Origin: Arthrobacter sp.
GTDB lineage: Bacteria; Actinomycetota; Actinomycetes; Actinomycetales; Micrococcaceae
Direction of reading: 5' to 3'
Assembly (NCBI RefSeq): GCF_031179985.1
Contig: NZ_JAPSHJ010000028.1
Span: forward strand, 1-47,729
Length of the DNA: 47,729 bases
The position numbers and the translations under genes are program-made. Positions 9,001 to 18,600 of this stretch are shown piece by piece. The notes under the pieces were generated by a model. It was not told the origin of the DNA. It saw only the letters and a program-made list of their open reading frames with translations, and ran no database searches. Numbering within the stretch: the first letter of the stretch is position 1; every line of letters begins with the position of its first letter.

Positions 9001-12000
9001 CCGAACTTCACTGCCCCGAGGGTCGGGTAGAGCACCGCACGGCCGTTGTTCAGGCCTGTGTAAACGCCTCCGTCTGCGTTCTGGGAAGCAAGGTGCAGTG
9101 AATCGGTGCGCGCAGTGTTGCCCGACTGGATGTACGTGCCGATCCGTCCGGCGTCCGCTGCCAGCACCTTTACGGTGTAGTTGCGCACTTCGGTCAGGCC
9201 ATTAGCAGCGAACGTTGCCGTCAGCACCAGCGACGCGTCGCTGGACGGCCGGGTGACCTTTCCTTCGGTTGAAAGTATCTGGGCGTTCGAGGATTCCCAG
9301 GAGACAGTCACGTTCCCGACGGCCATGGGGAGGCTGATGTCCTCCGTCACGACGCCGATGGCCGGGTTGTAGGAGTCCGCCGCCAGTTTCAGGTCCTTCT
9401 GCGGAGTGTTCGCGAGGATGGTGAAGGTGAAGGTGCGGGTGGTGCTCTGGCCTGCGAGTTCCAGGGTCGCGGTCAACGTGACCGTGGCGTCCTCGGTGGC
9501 GGGCCGGGTGACCTTGCCGTTCGCGTCCAGGTGCGCCGGGTCCGAACTGGACCAGGTGATCTTGGATCCCTTCGCCCCCGTCTGCGGCAGCGTCAGGTCC
9601 GCGGCGATGGTCTCCGGACCCAGGTTCAGCGAGGCAGCATCGGCATCCAGGGCAGCCTTCGCCACCGCCGGATCCGAACCCGCATAGAAAGCGTTCGCCA
9701 CATCGGTGTCAGAAAGCGCCGTGCTGTAGACCGACACGTCCCGCACCCCGCCCTTGTAGAAGTTATCCGGATATGAAGACCGGCCGATGTAAGCGACCAG
9801 GCCAGAGCCGAACTCACTCACGTTCCGGGTGGTGGCAACGGTGCCGATCTTGACCCCGTTGTAGTAGCCGGTGATAGAGCCGGGTTTGATCACGGTCGTG
9901 TACAGCGCCCAGTCAGTGCCCGTCGCCGGACCCGCAACACCCTTGGACGCCGTCGTCGGGGAGATACCGGCCTCGGTGCCCCACGGCGCCGACGCGTTCA
10001 AACTGTCAGTGATCACCGATTTGAACAGCCCCTGCTGGTTCCTCGGGTTCAGCAGCCAGTACTGGCTTGGCGGGTTGGCAGCTGAGCCAAAGAACATCGC
10101 CGCGTAGTTCCCTGACCCTGTCTCGTTCTTCAGCCATGTCGAGACTGTCAGCGTGTTCTGGCCGTCAAACATCCCGGTCGGCAGCTTCACGTGCGCCGCG
10201 CCGCTCGTAGAGGAACCACCCGGCAGTATCAGGTCCTTACCCGAGACCGTCGCGCCCGAACCCATAATCGTCGCCGCCCTGCCATTCCCCGAAGCATCAG
10301 GAACAGACGTTCCCGCAACAGCTGAGAAATCATAACGGGCCAGCAGCTTCTGCCCCACCACCTCCGGCGAGGATTTTGCCGACGCCGGGGAATCACCGAT
10401 GGCGTTCGTGGCCACCACCGTTGCCTGGTAGCTGCCGGTTTCCAGCTCTGAGAAGCGGGTGGAAGTGACGGAGGCATCCACCCGGGAGGTCCGGTAGACG
10501 GCGCCGTCCGACTTGTAAAGGGTCACGTTGTAGCCGGTGATCGGCGAGCCGCCGTCGCCCGGCTTTACCCACGAAGCGGTCAGGGCCGATGGCCCGTCCA
10601 CTGTCAGCGAGGGCGCGGCCGGAGCGGCCGGAGCAACGGCTTGGCCGGTCGAGGACACGGTTACGGTGATGCTGACGGCAGCCTTGTCCGGTGCCACTTC
10701 CTCTCTGGTGCTCATGTCCAGGACCGGACGTCCGTCTCCTGCCCAGTGCACGCGGCGCAGGTAGGTGTCCCGGAGGGAGGTGTTGGAGGACTTGGCGTGG
10801 TAGACCATCACCAGGTTGCCGTCCTCGTCAGTGGTGAAGCTGTTGTGGCCCGGACCCAGTTGGGCGATCGCAGGATCGCTCTTAAGGACGGGAGTGTTGC
10901 CCTTCGTCCAGTTGGACTGCTCGGTCAGGTCCACTTCCGAAGATGCCGTGAGCAGGCCGACGGCGTAGGTGGTGTCGACGTTCGAGCCCGAGTAAGTGAG
11001 GAAAATTTTCCCGTCGCGCTTGATGACGAAGGGGCCTTCGGCGACATTGCTGGTGTTCGTGTCCCAGCCGTATTCCGAGGTCACCAGCTTCTTGGGCTCG
11101 CTGGTCAACCGCGTCGGGTCGGATGGGTTGACCGTGGCGATCCAGATCTCCGCGTCACCGTTCTGGCTGCCGATGTAGCGCTGAGACCACGCGACGTACG
11201 ATTTACCGCCGTCCTCAAAGTAGGTCATGTCCAGGCTGATACCGGGGTGGCTGGCGTCGCGTTGCAGCGGGGAACCGTCGGCCTTCAAAACCTGTCTGGC
11301 CGGCTCCCAGTCGGCAGCGATCGTGGGGTCGCCGCCGGATTTGAGCTTCTGCACGTGAGCCTGCACCTTGTTCCAGCTGGCCTGCCCGATGCACGGGGCG
11401 AAGAAGGTGTAGAGTTCCCCGGCCACCTCATGCAGCTCGGGGGCCCAGAAGCAGCCGGCAATGTTTGCGCTGCCGCCCGTTGTAGCGACCGAGTGGTCGG
11501 GCGCCGTCTTCAGGCCCTCGATGGTGCTGGCCTTGCGCAGGTACATGTTCTTCGCGTTGATGACGTTGGCGTCGTCGGTGGCGATGAACAGGAAACTGTC
11601 CTTCCACTTGATGATGGCCGGATCCGCCTCGGCCCCGATGAACGGACTCGAGTAGGCCCGCTGCCGCACGGTGCCGCGCACTGTGTACTGGCCGGGTACC
11701 GCAGTGTTGACGGCGGCGAGATCCTCGGGTCTCCAGTCCACGGGACGTGAGGCCTTAGAACCGTCGGAGTAGTCCAGCGCCGCGGCGAGCCCGTTGAGAT
11801 CCAGCCGCGAGTTCCGTTCGACTTCCTGGTTGGGAACCGAGACTGCAGTGTTGGTGATCCGCCCGTACCTCGTGCCGAGTCCGGCGGCCACGGTTTCCGT
11901 AACCGGGAGGACGTTCGACGGCGCGGCGCCGGGAATCGCTGTGGTGACAGCGGCGTCGTCGAAGGTCAGCGTTCCGGTCCCCAGGTCACCGCGGCTACCG

Positions 12001-15000
12001 GGGATGCTGAGGCTCCCAAACGACCTGTGGTAAGCCGTGCCGTCGTCGGCAGTCCAGGCCACCCGGTACGCCGAGGCGGCTGAGTCCCATACGGCCTTCG
12101 GCTTGTTGACACCGCTGGTGACGCCAAGGTCAACCAGGCCGACCTCCGTGTAGGTTTTCAGGTCCGGAGAGGTGAAGTACAGCAGGGAGCTGGCGGCGGA
12201 GGAGTCATCGGATCCGTTGTCCAGTGCCCGGGTCGCGACGATCCCGTACCCGCCGGCGTCCAACTGGAAGACGTAGGGGTTCCGCAGCGTGCGGGTGCTG
12301 AGAATGTCCAGCGAGCCGGTGGGGGCCGCCTTCGCGAACAGGATCCCGTAGTTGTCGTTCAGGGCCTTGAGGTCACCGCTTGTGGTGCCCAGGCCGAGGT
12401 GCATGGAGTACGCGAGCTTTCCGCTGTAGGTTGCGGTGTCCACCACTGCGCGTTCGTAGCTCAGAACGTACCTGGCCAGTTGTTCAGGCAGGACGGTCAC
12501 GGTGAACTCCTTGGTGACCTGGGCGTCAGCTGAAGCATCTGCGGACCGAAGCGTCAGGGTGACCTTGGCAGTCACGGGGGCGCTACCGCTGGTGCGCAGC
12601 ACGTTGCCGGTGACGGAAACCCCGGCGGTGCCGGTGCTGTAAGCGACGGTGTGTCCGGCCTGGGCAGCCGGCAGCGTTGTCCCCGAGACGATGGTGGGCC
12701 GGAGCACGTAGCGCTTGGCTGCGAGGGTAAGGTCGGCTACCGGGTTCTGGGCCACAACCGTCAGCTGGTACTGGCGGGTGACGGTTTTGGTGCCGAGCGT
12801 AAGGGTTGCTGTGAGCGTGACGGCAGCGTCGGCGTCGGTGGGGCGCGTGACCTGGCCGGTGACGGAGATGACGGCAGGATCAGACGATGCCCAGCTGATG
12901 GCCGATCCCTTGGCGCCGCTCGTGGGGAGGGTGAGGTTGCCCGTTACCTGAGTCGGGCCCAGATTGATGGCGTCGGCATCTGCCTGGAGGGCAGCGTCAA
13001 CGACTGCCGGATCCACCGTGCTCAAGTAGTAGTCCTTTATCTGTTCTGCTGTCTTCGCGGTGCTGTGCACGAGGACGTCCTTGACCCCGCCCTTGTAGAA
13101 GGGGTCCGGGTAGGACGAACGGCCGATGTAGGAGACCAGGCTGGTTCCGAAGTCACTCACCTTCCGCGTGGTCGCAACGGTTCCGATCTTGGTGCCGTTG
13201 AAGTACCCGGTGATCTGGTTGGGTTCAATCACTGTTGTGTACAGGCCCCAGGAATTGTCCGTAACAGGCCCGGCGATGCCCTGCGCGGCGTTGGTCGGCG
13301 AGATGCCGGCCTCGGTTCCCCACGGCGCGGAGGTGCTGTTGCCGTTGGTGATCACGGATTTGAACCGGCTTTGGGAGTTCCGCGGATTCAGCAGCCAGTA
13401 CTGGCTTGGCGGGTTGTTCGCTCCCCCAAAGAACATGGCGGCGTAGTTTCCGGAGGCCGTCTCGTTCTTGAGCCAGGCGGAAATCGTCAGTGTGTTCTGG
13501 CCGTCGAAGGTACCCGTGGGCAATTGCACGTAGGCGGCGGTGCTGTTGGCAGCGCCGCCGGGGAGGGTCAGGACGTTGCCGGCGACAGTGGCGCCGGTAC
13601 CTTTGATTGCACCGTCACGTCCCCAGGGAGACGAGTCCGGCACAACGGTGCCGGTGACCTTTGAGAAGTCGTAGTGGAGCAGGGTGTCGCTGCCCGCGGG
13701 GATCATCGAAATGATGGCGGTGGCGGTCAGATCCGTGCCCGTGACTGCTCCGGTCACGGTGACGTTGCCTTCGCGGGTGTAGTAGTCAGCGGGTGCCGGA
13801 GCGTTCCAGGTGACGGCGAGATCCCGGGTGCTGTTGTCAGCAAACGTCACGGTCGCGGTGCGGGGCAGTTTTGCGGGGGTTCCGACGACGGCGGCTGTCT
13901 TCACCTCGGCAACGGACGTCGCCTTGGGCAGGTAGGCGCCCATAAGTGCTTTCTGCTCGGCAGCAGTGATGGGCATGATGGTTCCGTGCCGCGGTGCCGG
14001 GGAAGGCAGCGAGTACCCGGCTGGGACAGCCCAGTTGGCGTTCTGCAGGCTCTGGGAGAAAAGCGGGATGTACTTGCGGCCGCCGAATTCGTCAACGAAC
14101 AGGTAGTAGCCGGGGCCGTTGACGTCGCCGTCGTTCGCCTTGAACACGGTGGGGCCTTCGACGGCGGCGGTGCCGGCGTTCTTGCCAATGCAGGTGGCGT
14201 CGAGCTTCCAGGTATCAGAGGTCGCGGAGGTAACTGTGGTCACGGCGGTGAGGCTGGTGGAGTGCTCCTGCATGATGTCCAGGCAGCCGCTTGCCTGGGC
14301 CTCGTCCTTGGTGAACCGGTAGTAGGTGCCGTTCTCGGCGATCACTGTGCTGTCGATCCTGGACTTGCCAGTGTTCTGCCAGACCTTGGCCGGGCTGAAC
14401 GTCACGAAGTCCCGGGTGGTGGCGTAGAGCATCTGGTTCGGCTGGCCCTCACTGTGGTCAGCGGTGGTGTACAGCTTCGAGGCCCAGAAAACGACGTATT
14501 CGCCGAGGGTGACGTCGTAATATGCCTCGGGTGCCCAGGTGTTGCCGGCGTTGTCCGGGGACACCTTCACGTGGCGCTGATCCGACCAGTTCACGAGGTC
14601 CGTGGACTCCCAGATCTCTATGTACTGGCTGCCCTGACGCTGCGAGGCGTCCCAGGTGGTGCCGCTGCCGATCGAGAGGTCAGTGGCAATCATGTAGAAC
14701 TTGTCGCCCTCCGGGGAGCGGACGATGAACGGGTCGCGCAGGCCCTTGGTGCCCATGGTGGAGGTCTTCACCGGCTGGCCACCGTTGAGAGTCAGCCAGT
14801 TGCGGGCATCGTTGCCGTTGCTGGCGCCAAAGTAGATCTTCTCACCGGCGATGGAGTCGCCGGTGAAGTAAGGGAACATGTACGCCTCGAATTTCGGCGT
14901 CTCCGGGAGGGCGGGGACCACGGCGTTGAACGTCTTCGTGGTGGACGCGTCGTTCCTGGTGATCGTGGCGGTCAGGGTAACTTCGTCGGTTGCCTGGCCG

Positions 15001-15281
15001 GTGGCGGGACGGTGCACGACGCCGCTCGGGTCAACCACCGCACTGTCTTCGGAGGCCCACGCGATCAAGGTACCTTCCGCGCCTGCCGCCGGCAGAGTGA
15101 GGTTACCGCGGACATCGTTGATGTTGGTTACAGCGAGGGCGCTGGCTGCCGCCTGCACTGCGGCGGCGTCCTCAGGCGCGACGGCGAGCGCGGGTTGCGC
15201 CGGCACGATGACCAAGGTGGATGCAATGCAAAAAGTAGCGATGGTGGAAGCCACCCGAAGCCAAGTACCGCTCGTTGTCAT
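6060..15281 (-). CDS. Giant secreted multidomain GH43 glycoside hydrolase
   Basis: 3073 aa from the ATG at 15281 (AGAGGAG site upstream), with a Sec signal peptide (1 to about 33). Approximate order: Ig-like (35-125); GH43 propeller 1 (128-450; base Asp in LRDPFIVR near 183, acid Glu in VEGPTVFK near 375); Big_4-like (455-525); LamG-like (530-755); Ig-like pair (757-935); propeller-like remnant (937-1110); Big_4-like; GH43 propeller 2 (1215-1525; Asp in EADPAII, Glu in AEGPFVIK); FN3 (1555-1640); then LamG, Ig pair, remnant, Big_4 and GH43 propeller 3 (2300-2615; RADPDVIK, DEGPAVIKK). It ends with four or five Ig-like domains (2645-3073). GH43 enzymes are inverting arabinofuranosidases, arabinanases or xylosidases, so plant arabinan or arabinoxylan is the likely target. 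There is no LPXTG or C-terminal membrane anchor. Residues 530-1530 and 1645-2620 are a tandem duplication. No sugar transporter is adjacent. Confidence 0.93.
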   Translation of the reverse strand: MTTSGTWLRVASTIATFCIASTLVIVPAQPALAVAPEDAAAVQAAASALAVTNINDVRGNLTLPAAGAEGTLIAWASEDSAVVDPSGVVHRPATGQATDEVTLTATITRNDASTTKTFNAVVPALPETPKFEAYMFPYFTGDSIAGEKIYFGASNGNDARNWLTLNGGQPVKTSTMGTKGLRDPFIVRSPEGDKFYMIATDLSIGSGTTWDASQRQGSQYIEIWESTDLVNWSDQRHVKVSPDNAGNTWAPEAYYDVTLGEYVVFWASKLYTTADHSEGQPNQMLYATTRDFVTFSPAKVWQNTGKSRIDSTVIAENGTYYRFTKDEAQASGCLDIMQEHSTSLTAVTTVTSATSDTWKLDATCIGKNAGTAAVEGPTVFKANDGDVNGPGYYLFVDEFGGRKYIPLFSQSLQNANWAVPAGYSLPSPAPRHGTIMPITAAEQKALMGAYLPKATSVAEVKTAAVVGTPAKLPRTATVTFADNSTRDLAVTWNAPAPADYYTREGNVTVTGAVTGTDLTATAIISMIPAGSDTLLHYDFSKVTGTVVPDSSPWGRDGAIKGTGATVAGNVLTLPGGAANSTAAYVQLPTGTFDGQNTLTISAWLKNETASGNYAAMFFGGANNPPSQYWLLNPRNSQSRFKSVITNGNSTSAPWGTEAGISPTNAAQGIAGPVTDNSWGLYTTVIEPNQITGYFNGTKIGTVATTRKVSDFGTSLVSYIGRSSYPDPFYKGGVKDVLVHSTAKTAEQIKDYYLSTVDPAVVDAALQADADAINLGPTQVTGNLTLPTSGAKGSAISWASSDPAVISVTGQVTRPTDADAAVTLTATLTLGTKTVTRQYQLTVVAQNPVADLTLAAKRYVLRPTIVSGTTLPAAQAGHTVAYSTGTAGVSVTGNVLRTSGSAPVTAKVTLTLRSADASADAQVTKEFTVTVLPEQLARYVLSYERAVVDTATYSGKLAYSMHLGLGTTSGDLKALNDNYGILFAKAAPTGSLDILSTRTLRNPYVFQLDAGGYGIVATRALDNGSDDSSAASSLLYFTSPDLKTYTEVGLVDLGVTSGVNKPKAVWDSAASAYRVAWTADDGTAYHRSFGSLSIPGSRGDLGTGTLTFDDAAVTTAIPGAAPSNVLPVTETVAAGLGTRYGRITNTAVSVPNQEVERNSRLDLNGLAAALDYSDGSKASRPVDWRPEDLAAVNTAVPGQYTVRGTVRQRAYSSPFIGAEADPAIIKWKDSFLFIATDDANVINAKNMYLRKASTIEGLKTAPDHSVATTGGSANIAGCFWAPELHEVAGELYTFFAPCIGQASWNKVQAHVQKLKSGGDPTIAADWEPARQVLKADGSPLQRDASHPGISLDMTYFEDGGKSYVAWSQRYIGSQNGDAEIWIATVNPSDPTRLTSEPKKLVTSEYGWDTNTSNVAEGPFVIKRDGKIFLTYSGSNVDTTYAVGLLTASSEVDLTEQSNWTKGNTPVLKSDPAIAQLGPGHNSFTTDEDGNLVMVYHAKSSNTSLRDTYLRRVHWAGDGRPVLDMSTREEVAPDKAAVSITVTVSSTGQAVAPAAPAAPSLTVDGPSALTASWVKPGDGGSPITGYNVTLYKSDGAVYRTSRVDASVTSTRFSELETGSYQATVVATNAIGDSPASAKSSPEVVGQKLLARYDFSAVAGTSVPDASGNGRAATIMGSGATVSGKDLILPGGSSTSGAAHVKLPTGMFDGQNTLTVSTWLKNETGSGNYAAMFFGSAANPPSQYWLLNPRNQQGLFKSVITDSLNASAPWGTEAGISPTTASKGVAGPATGTDWALYTTVIKPGSITGYYNGVKIGTVATTRNVSEFGSGLVAYIGRSSYPDNFYKGGVRDVSVYSTALSDTDVANAFYAGSDPAVAKAALDADAASLNLGPETIAADLTLPQTGAKGSKITWSSSDPAHLDANGKVTRPATEDATVTLTATLELAGQSTTRTFTFTILANTPQKDLKLAADSYNPAIGVVTEDISLPMAVGNVTVSWESSNAQILSTEGKVTRPSSDASLVLTATFAANGLTEVRNYTVKVLAADAGRIGTYIQSGNTARTDSLHLASQNADGGVYTGLNNGRAVLYPTLGAVKFGSPTLFRKVDGSFGLVATVDSNSSSIYVYDSADLTAFTGERLVAFNSRNLAAKSVAVKYDNSIAAYRLTFVALVDGKTYQVTTKDFTSFTAPVEVPAVPAPGQGTFPPGALEPSSIGLTKGEYDRVIAKYSRLFNTGVAPFSDVKLDGGAPLTLPTTSDVQYNNGSTTKMGVQWNADDVAAVESGKPGTYTVNGTVQRPTYPEKLVAQRADPDVIKGDDGYYYFTASYPMVGSGDPEGYDRVTLRRATTIAGLGTAPEVTIWDENTSALNRYIWAPELHKVGDSWYVFFTASIDSSVWSIRPVVLKLDGADLMDRSKWSELGRMKPAAGDTEAFRGFSLDMTYFENAGKHYVVWAEKPGASNLRMATIDPADPSQLTSKSILLSTPTMAWEKNAGQSVDEGPAVIKKDGKVFLTFSAATVDAAYCIGLLTAAEGADLMNPASWTKNPYPILTTADVPGQAGPGHNSFTVDEYGNPVIVFHSRTVGEVSGPGDKGDGGLFDPGRHARAATVHFGFDGQPVFNMTAAEELADAHKNVQVKVVVSDSAAPALTVTVSPDAPDGTNGWWKSIVNVSATATDDSGVAPRIEVSRDGGVTWDVFAPLVLADGSPSLQLRAVDAAGNVSAVVERAFKIDRMVPSASAVVDAAARKVTLSGADAEPGSGVAGLEYRVDGAEAWTPAAGAGAEVTVGADAATVEYRAVDAAGNVSAAQSALVPAAAVAKATVTLTSAAQPSAEGWYAKDVTVTVTAPSGSVAEYRLDGGAWQSAAQPFTISISGPHTVDHRLLKNNVVVDGSAGSASVKIDKITPTTTALTTPESAVGTPRNPVSVLFSARDTLSGIARIEYKVNQGAWANVAAGDPVKFSAVGDYVVSYRSFDEAGNADKIRTLTVKITADVAPSLKASADRIKPGGVLTFTVAGFDRWDKVVLNNGATILGTVLTDDKGSAKVTLTIPANTPAGEATITAKGSDGDPSATVKVTVKK

Positions 15282-15353
15282 GGACACTCCTCTGTGTTTG
15301 ACTCCCGCCCAGGGCATTTGGGGACGTAGCTTGCGCTGTGACGGATCGAGCGA

Positions 15354-15367
15354 TGTGAGCGCTCACA
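15354..15367. promoter_or_regulatory. Perfect palindromic LacI-family operator
   Basis: TGTGAGCGCTCACA is a perfect 14-bp palindrome identical to the core of the ideal symmetric lac operator. It lies 8 nt downstream of the -10 of the GH43 gene promoter and 73 nt upstream of the ATG, where a bound repressor would block initiation. No LacI gene is in the window, so the regulator is encoded elsewhere. Confidence 0.75.
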
Positions 15368-15374
15368 AGTTGGA

Positions 15375-15403
15375 ACTTTAGAGCGCACGGGAGCTTTAGG
15401 CAA
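15375..15403 (-). promoter_or_regulatory. Promoter of the giant GH43 gene
   Basis: On the minus strand, TTGCCT (15398-15403) and TAAAGT (15375-15380) are separated by exactly 17 nt. The predicted start of transcription falls at the edge of the palindromic operator at 15354-15367, giving a leader of about 85 nt. Both hexamers match the sigma-70-like consensus at 4 of 6 positions. Confidence 0.6.
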
Positions 15404-15517
15404 TAGCCAGTCGCAAAGTTGCGGGAGTGAAGGGGTAACCGCTGCGATTGTTACGCGCCCGTCCACACAGGGCAACGGCGCAATCGACACTGAGGCGAAG
15501 CAACGGGTTGTAAAGCG

Positions 15518-15550
15518 GATGCAGGCTCCCTTTATTCGGGAGCCTGCATC
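15518..15550 (-). terminator. Hairpin terminator after the sortase-anchored protein gene
   Basis: A perfect 13-bp stem, GATGCAGGCTCCC with GGGAGCCTGCATC, encloses a 7-nt loop. It lies about 85 nt beyond the stop of the gene at 15635-20830. A T-rich tract is weak on either strand, so the call rests on stem quality and position. Confidence 0.65.
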
Positions 15551-15634
15551 TGTTCGACGACTGGTTGCCGCAACCAGCGTCTCGTTCCGGTCATCGCCGC
15601 GTCGGAGGGAAGCGGCGATGACCGAAGCTTTGGG

Positions 15635-18600
15635 TTACAGGACGGTCCCTCCCTCTTCGTGTCCGGCCTTGCGGCGGATAAAGATCAGGCTTCCACCGGC
15701 TGCCATGAGCAGTGCCCCGAGGAGGAGGAGTGCGCCGACGGCCTCGGCGCCGGTGTCGGCAAGATCAGCTCCAGGCGGGATGACCGGCACAATCGGGGAA
15801 TCGATGGGGTTGTCCGTGCAGAGCGGGCTGCCTGCTGCGCAGATCGGCTCTTCACCGGTGGCCGCAACAACGTTACCGAGGCTGTGGTTGCCACCCTGGG
15901 CGTAGGGCTTGACCGTGACGGTGTAGGTCACCTTGGCGGTATCTCCGGAGGCCAGGGCACCTGTGAACAGGATGGTCTCGCCGCTGGTGATTGCACTTAC
16001 GCCGTTGCTGGTGCTGTTCGGCCCGGTCTTGAGTGTCGCGTCGTCCAGAACGTCCTTCATATGGTCCGTGTACGCGATGGCTGCGTCAGCCGCTGCCTCA
16101 TTGGTAGAGGCGTTGGTGAAGGTCACAGTGTAAGTCACATCCTGCCCGTCCAAGACCTTTGTCCCCGATCCCGGATCGGCGGTCTTGGTCACCACGATGT
16201 TGGAGACGTAGCTGAGCGTGCAGGCCGGGCGTTCTGCGTTTGTTGCCACACACTCCGACGGGGGCTCGTCGCCCTCGTTGACGAGGAAGTTTCCGAGCCG
16301 GTCATCACCGCGTTCCCCGTCAGGGTTGACTGTCACAGCATAGGAGACGGTGACCAGCTGGCCGGGTGCCAGTGAACCGGTCATGGTGAACCGGCCGTCA
16401 GCCACGGGAGTAAGGGTCAGCGCGGGGTGCGAACTGACCGGGGCGCCGCTGATCGTCGCGTCGTCCAGGACCTGGGTCAGGACGTCGTCTTTGTTCACTG
16501 CCACGTCGGCCGTTCCGGTGTTCTGGAAATGCAGGGTGTAGGTCATGACCTTCCCCGGCTGAACAGCAGTGCCGGATACCGGGTCAACCGTCTTCCAGGC
16601 ATCGAGCTCACCAATGGAGTGCCCGGTGACCGGCGGCGGGCAATCCGCCGCAACAAGACACGTCGGCACGTCCGGAGTGAGGACGTTCCGGGCGTTGTTG
16701 TTACCCCGTTGGCCGTCAGGGTTGATGGTTACCTGGTAGGTGACTGTGACGGTCTGGCCCGGCTGGATCATGCCCGTAGTGCGGATCTGGTCACCAGTCC
16801 TGACAGCGGTGATGGCAGGGACGGAGGTAACCGGCTCCGAGGTCACAGTGGCGTCATCGAGAACGTCTGCGAGGTTGTCAGTGGAGTCTACGGGACCTGC
16901 TTCCTGCCCATCGTTGGTAAACGAAAGGGTATAGGTGATGACCTGGCCTGCGTTGACTCCGGTGCCTGTAGCCGGGTCCGAGGACTTGGACGGCACTACG
17001 TGGGGCAACAGGGTGATCACGTTTACAGGAGGGTCACATATCTCCGGTGCCGTGCATGAGGCCTGGGCCGTGTTGGAGAGCGAATGGTCCCCGGAGTTGG
17101 TGACGGTCACTGTGTAGGTGATGGTCGCACTCTGCCCGATGCCCAGAGCTCCGGTCCAGTTCAGGGCCGGTGCCGTGTACGAGAGTTGGCCGGTGGTGGC
17201 GGTTGCGTCGTTGTTGAATGCCGCATCGTCCAGGACTCCAGTCAGGTCATCAACTGCTGCCGCGGGGGCGTCCGCTGGGTAGTCAGCGGCGCCGTCGTTC
17301 GTAACCGTCACCGTGTAGGTCATGGTCCCACCCGTGTTCACGGGTGCGGCCGTTGAAGTGCTCTTCGTCAACGAGATGTGCCTGACGGGATTGGTGGTGC
17401 GGCAGGTTGCATCGTTGGGAAGGCAGTTGTCATCCCCGCCGAGCACGTTTGCCAGTACATGGTCAGCCTGCTGGGCGAACTCGTTCACCGTCACCGTGTA
17501 GGTGATTGTGTAGGTGGCACCTGCCGGCACGGACCCGGTGATGTCGATCTGTGATCCGTTCACCATGGCCGTGAGGGCAGGGTTGGACGCTGCCGGGCCG
17601 GCCGTTATAGTCGCGTCATCGAGCACTCCGGAGGCATCATCGAACTCGTCAACCGTCGCGGCTGCCTGGCCGGTGTTTTCAAAGTGCAGGGTGTAGGTCA
17701 CAGCCTGGCCTGCAACCACTGAGGTCCCGGAGGCCGGGTCCACACTCTTGCGTGTCTGCAGTGCTGAACCGGGGATCCGGACCGACCGGCAGGGTTCGAC
17801 GGCGTCCAGGGCGAGTTCCGCCGGGACACACGCGACGTTCACCAGACTCTGGTCCCCGCCGGTTGAATCATAGGTCACCGAATAGGTGATGGTCGCGGTT
17901 CCCCCGGCAGCAAGAGCACCGAACCAGTTGAGCTCCTGGGCCCCGGAATCAAAGGAAACCGTCCCGGCGCTAGCGGTGGCGTCGTTGTTGTAGGCAGCGT
18001 CGTCGAGGACGTTGGAGAGGTTATCGGATGCGGTTCCAGGGGCGGCGGCCGTGAAGTCACCGGGTCCGGCGTTGGTGACCGTGACCGTATAGGTCACAAT
18101 CCCGCCGTCGACCGGCAGGTCCGTAGTGTCCGCGGTTTTGGTGATCGTCAGCCGCGGGAGCTCCGTCCCCGTGTCTGCACATGCGGAGCCGTCCGCTTCA
18201 GCGTCCGGAACGCAGGCACTGTTGCTCACCTGACCATCGCCGCCGGGCTGCAGCCTCACCGTGTAGGTGATGGTTGCGGTCTCGCCAACCTTCAACGGAC
18301 CGGACCAGGTGAGGCTTGTGCCGGTGAGTGCCGGCTGGGCTGAGGTTGACCCGTCGGAGAAGGACACCGTGGCGTCATTGTTGAACTCCGCGTCATCGAG
18401 CACGCCCGAGAGGTCATCGGTCAGCGTCGCCGGTGTTCCGGCAGTGTAGTCGCCTGTTCCCGTGTTGGTTGCTGTCACTGTGTAGGTCACGACGTCCCCG
18501 GGGCGGGTGTCGGCGGTGGCGTCCGAGGTTTTCCCGACCGACAACGCCGGGTTCAGCACGGTCACAGCGTAGTCCTCGACCTCACCCCCGGCAGCGCTCC

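Larger units (their letters stand above)
15282..15634. other. Regulatory interval between the two giant minus-strand genes
   Basis: 353 nt without a gene. From the GH43 start upward it holds the leader, the palindromic operator, the promoter, about 110 nt with no clear signal, the hairpin at 15518-15550, and the 3' flank of the sortase-anchored protein gene. Confidence 0.6.

Noticed and set aside
9690..13690. Near-identical 0.5-kb blocks around 9700-10260 and 13030-13570 that could suggest an insertion element
   Set aside because: They encode the two LamG-like domains of the duplicated unit in one reading frame; there are no inverted ends or transposase.
6472..15381. Many long plus-strand open frames opposite the giant GH43 gene (for example 420, 530, 551 and 369 codons)
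   Set aside because: They run antisense to an excellent domain-bearing gene, have no recognisable domains or ribosome sites, and are explained by high-GC codon bias.
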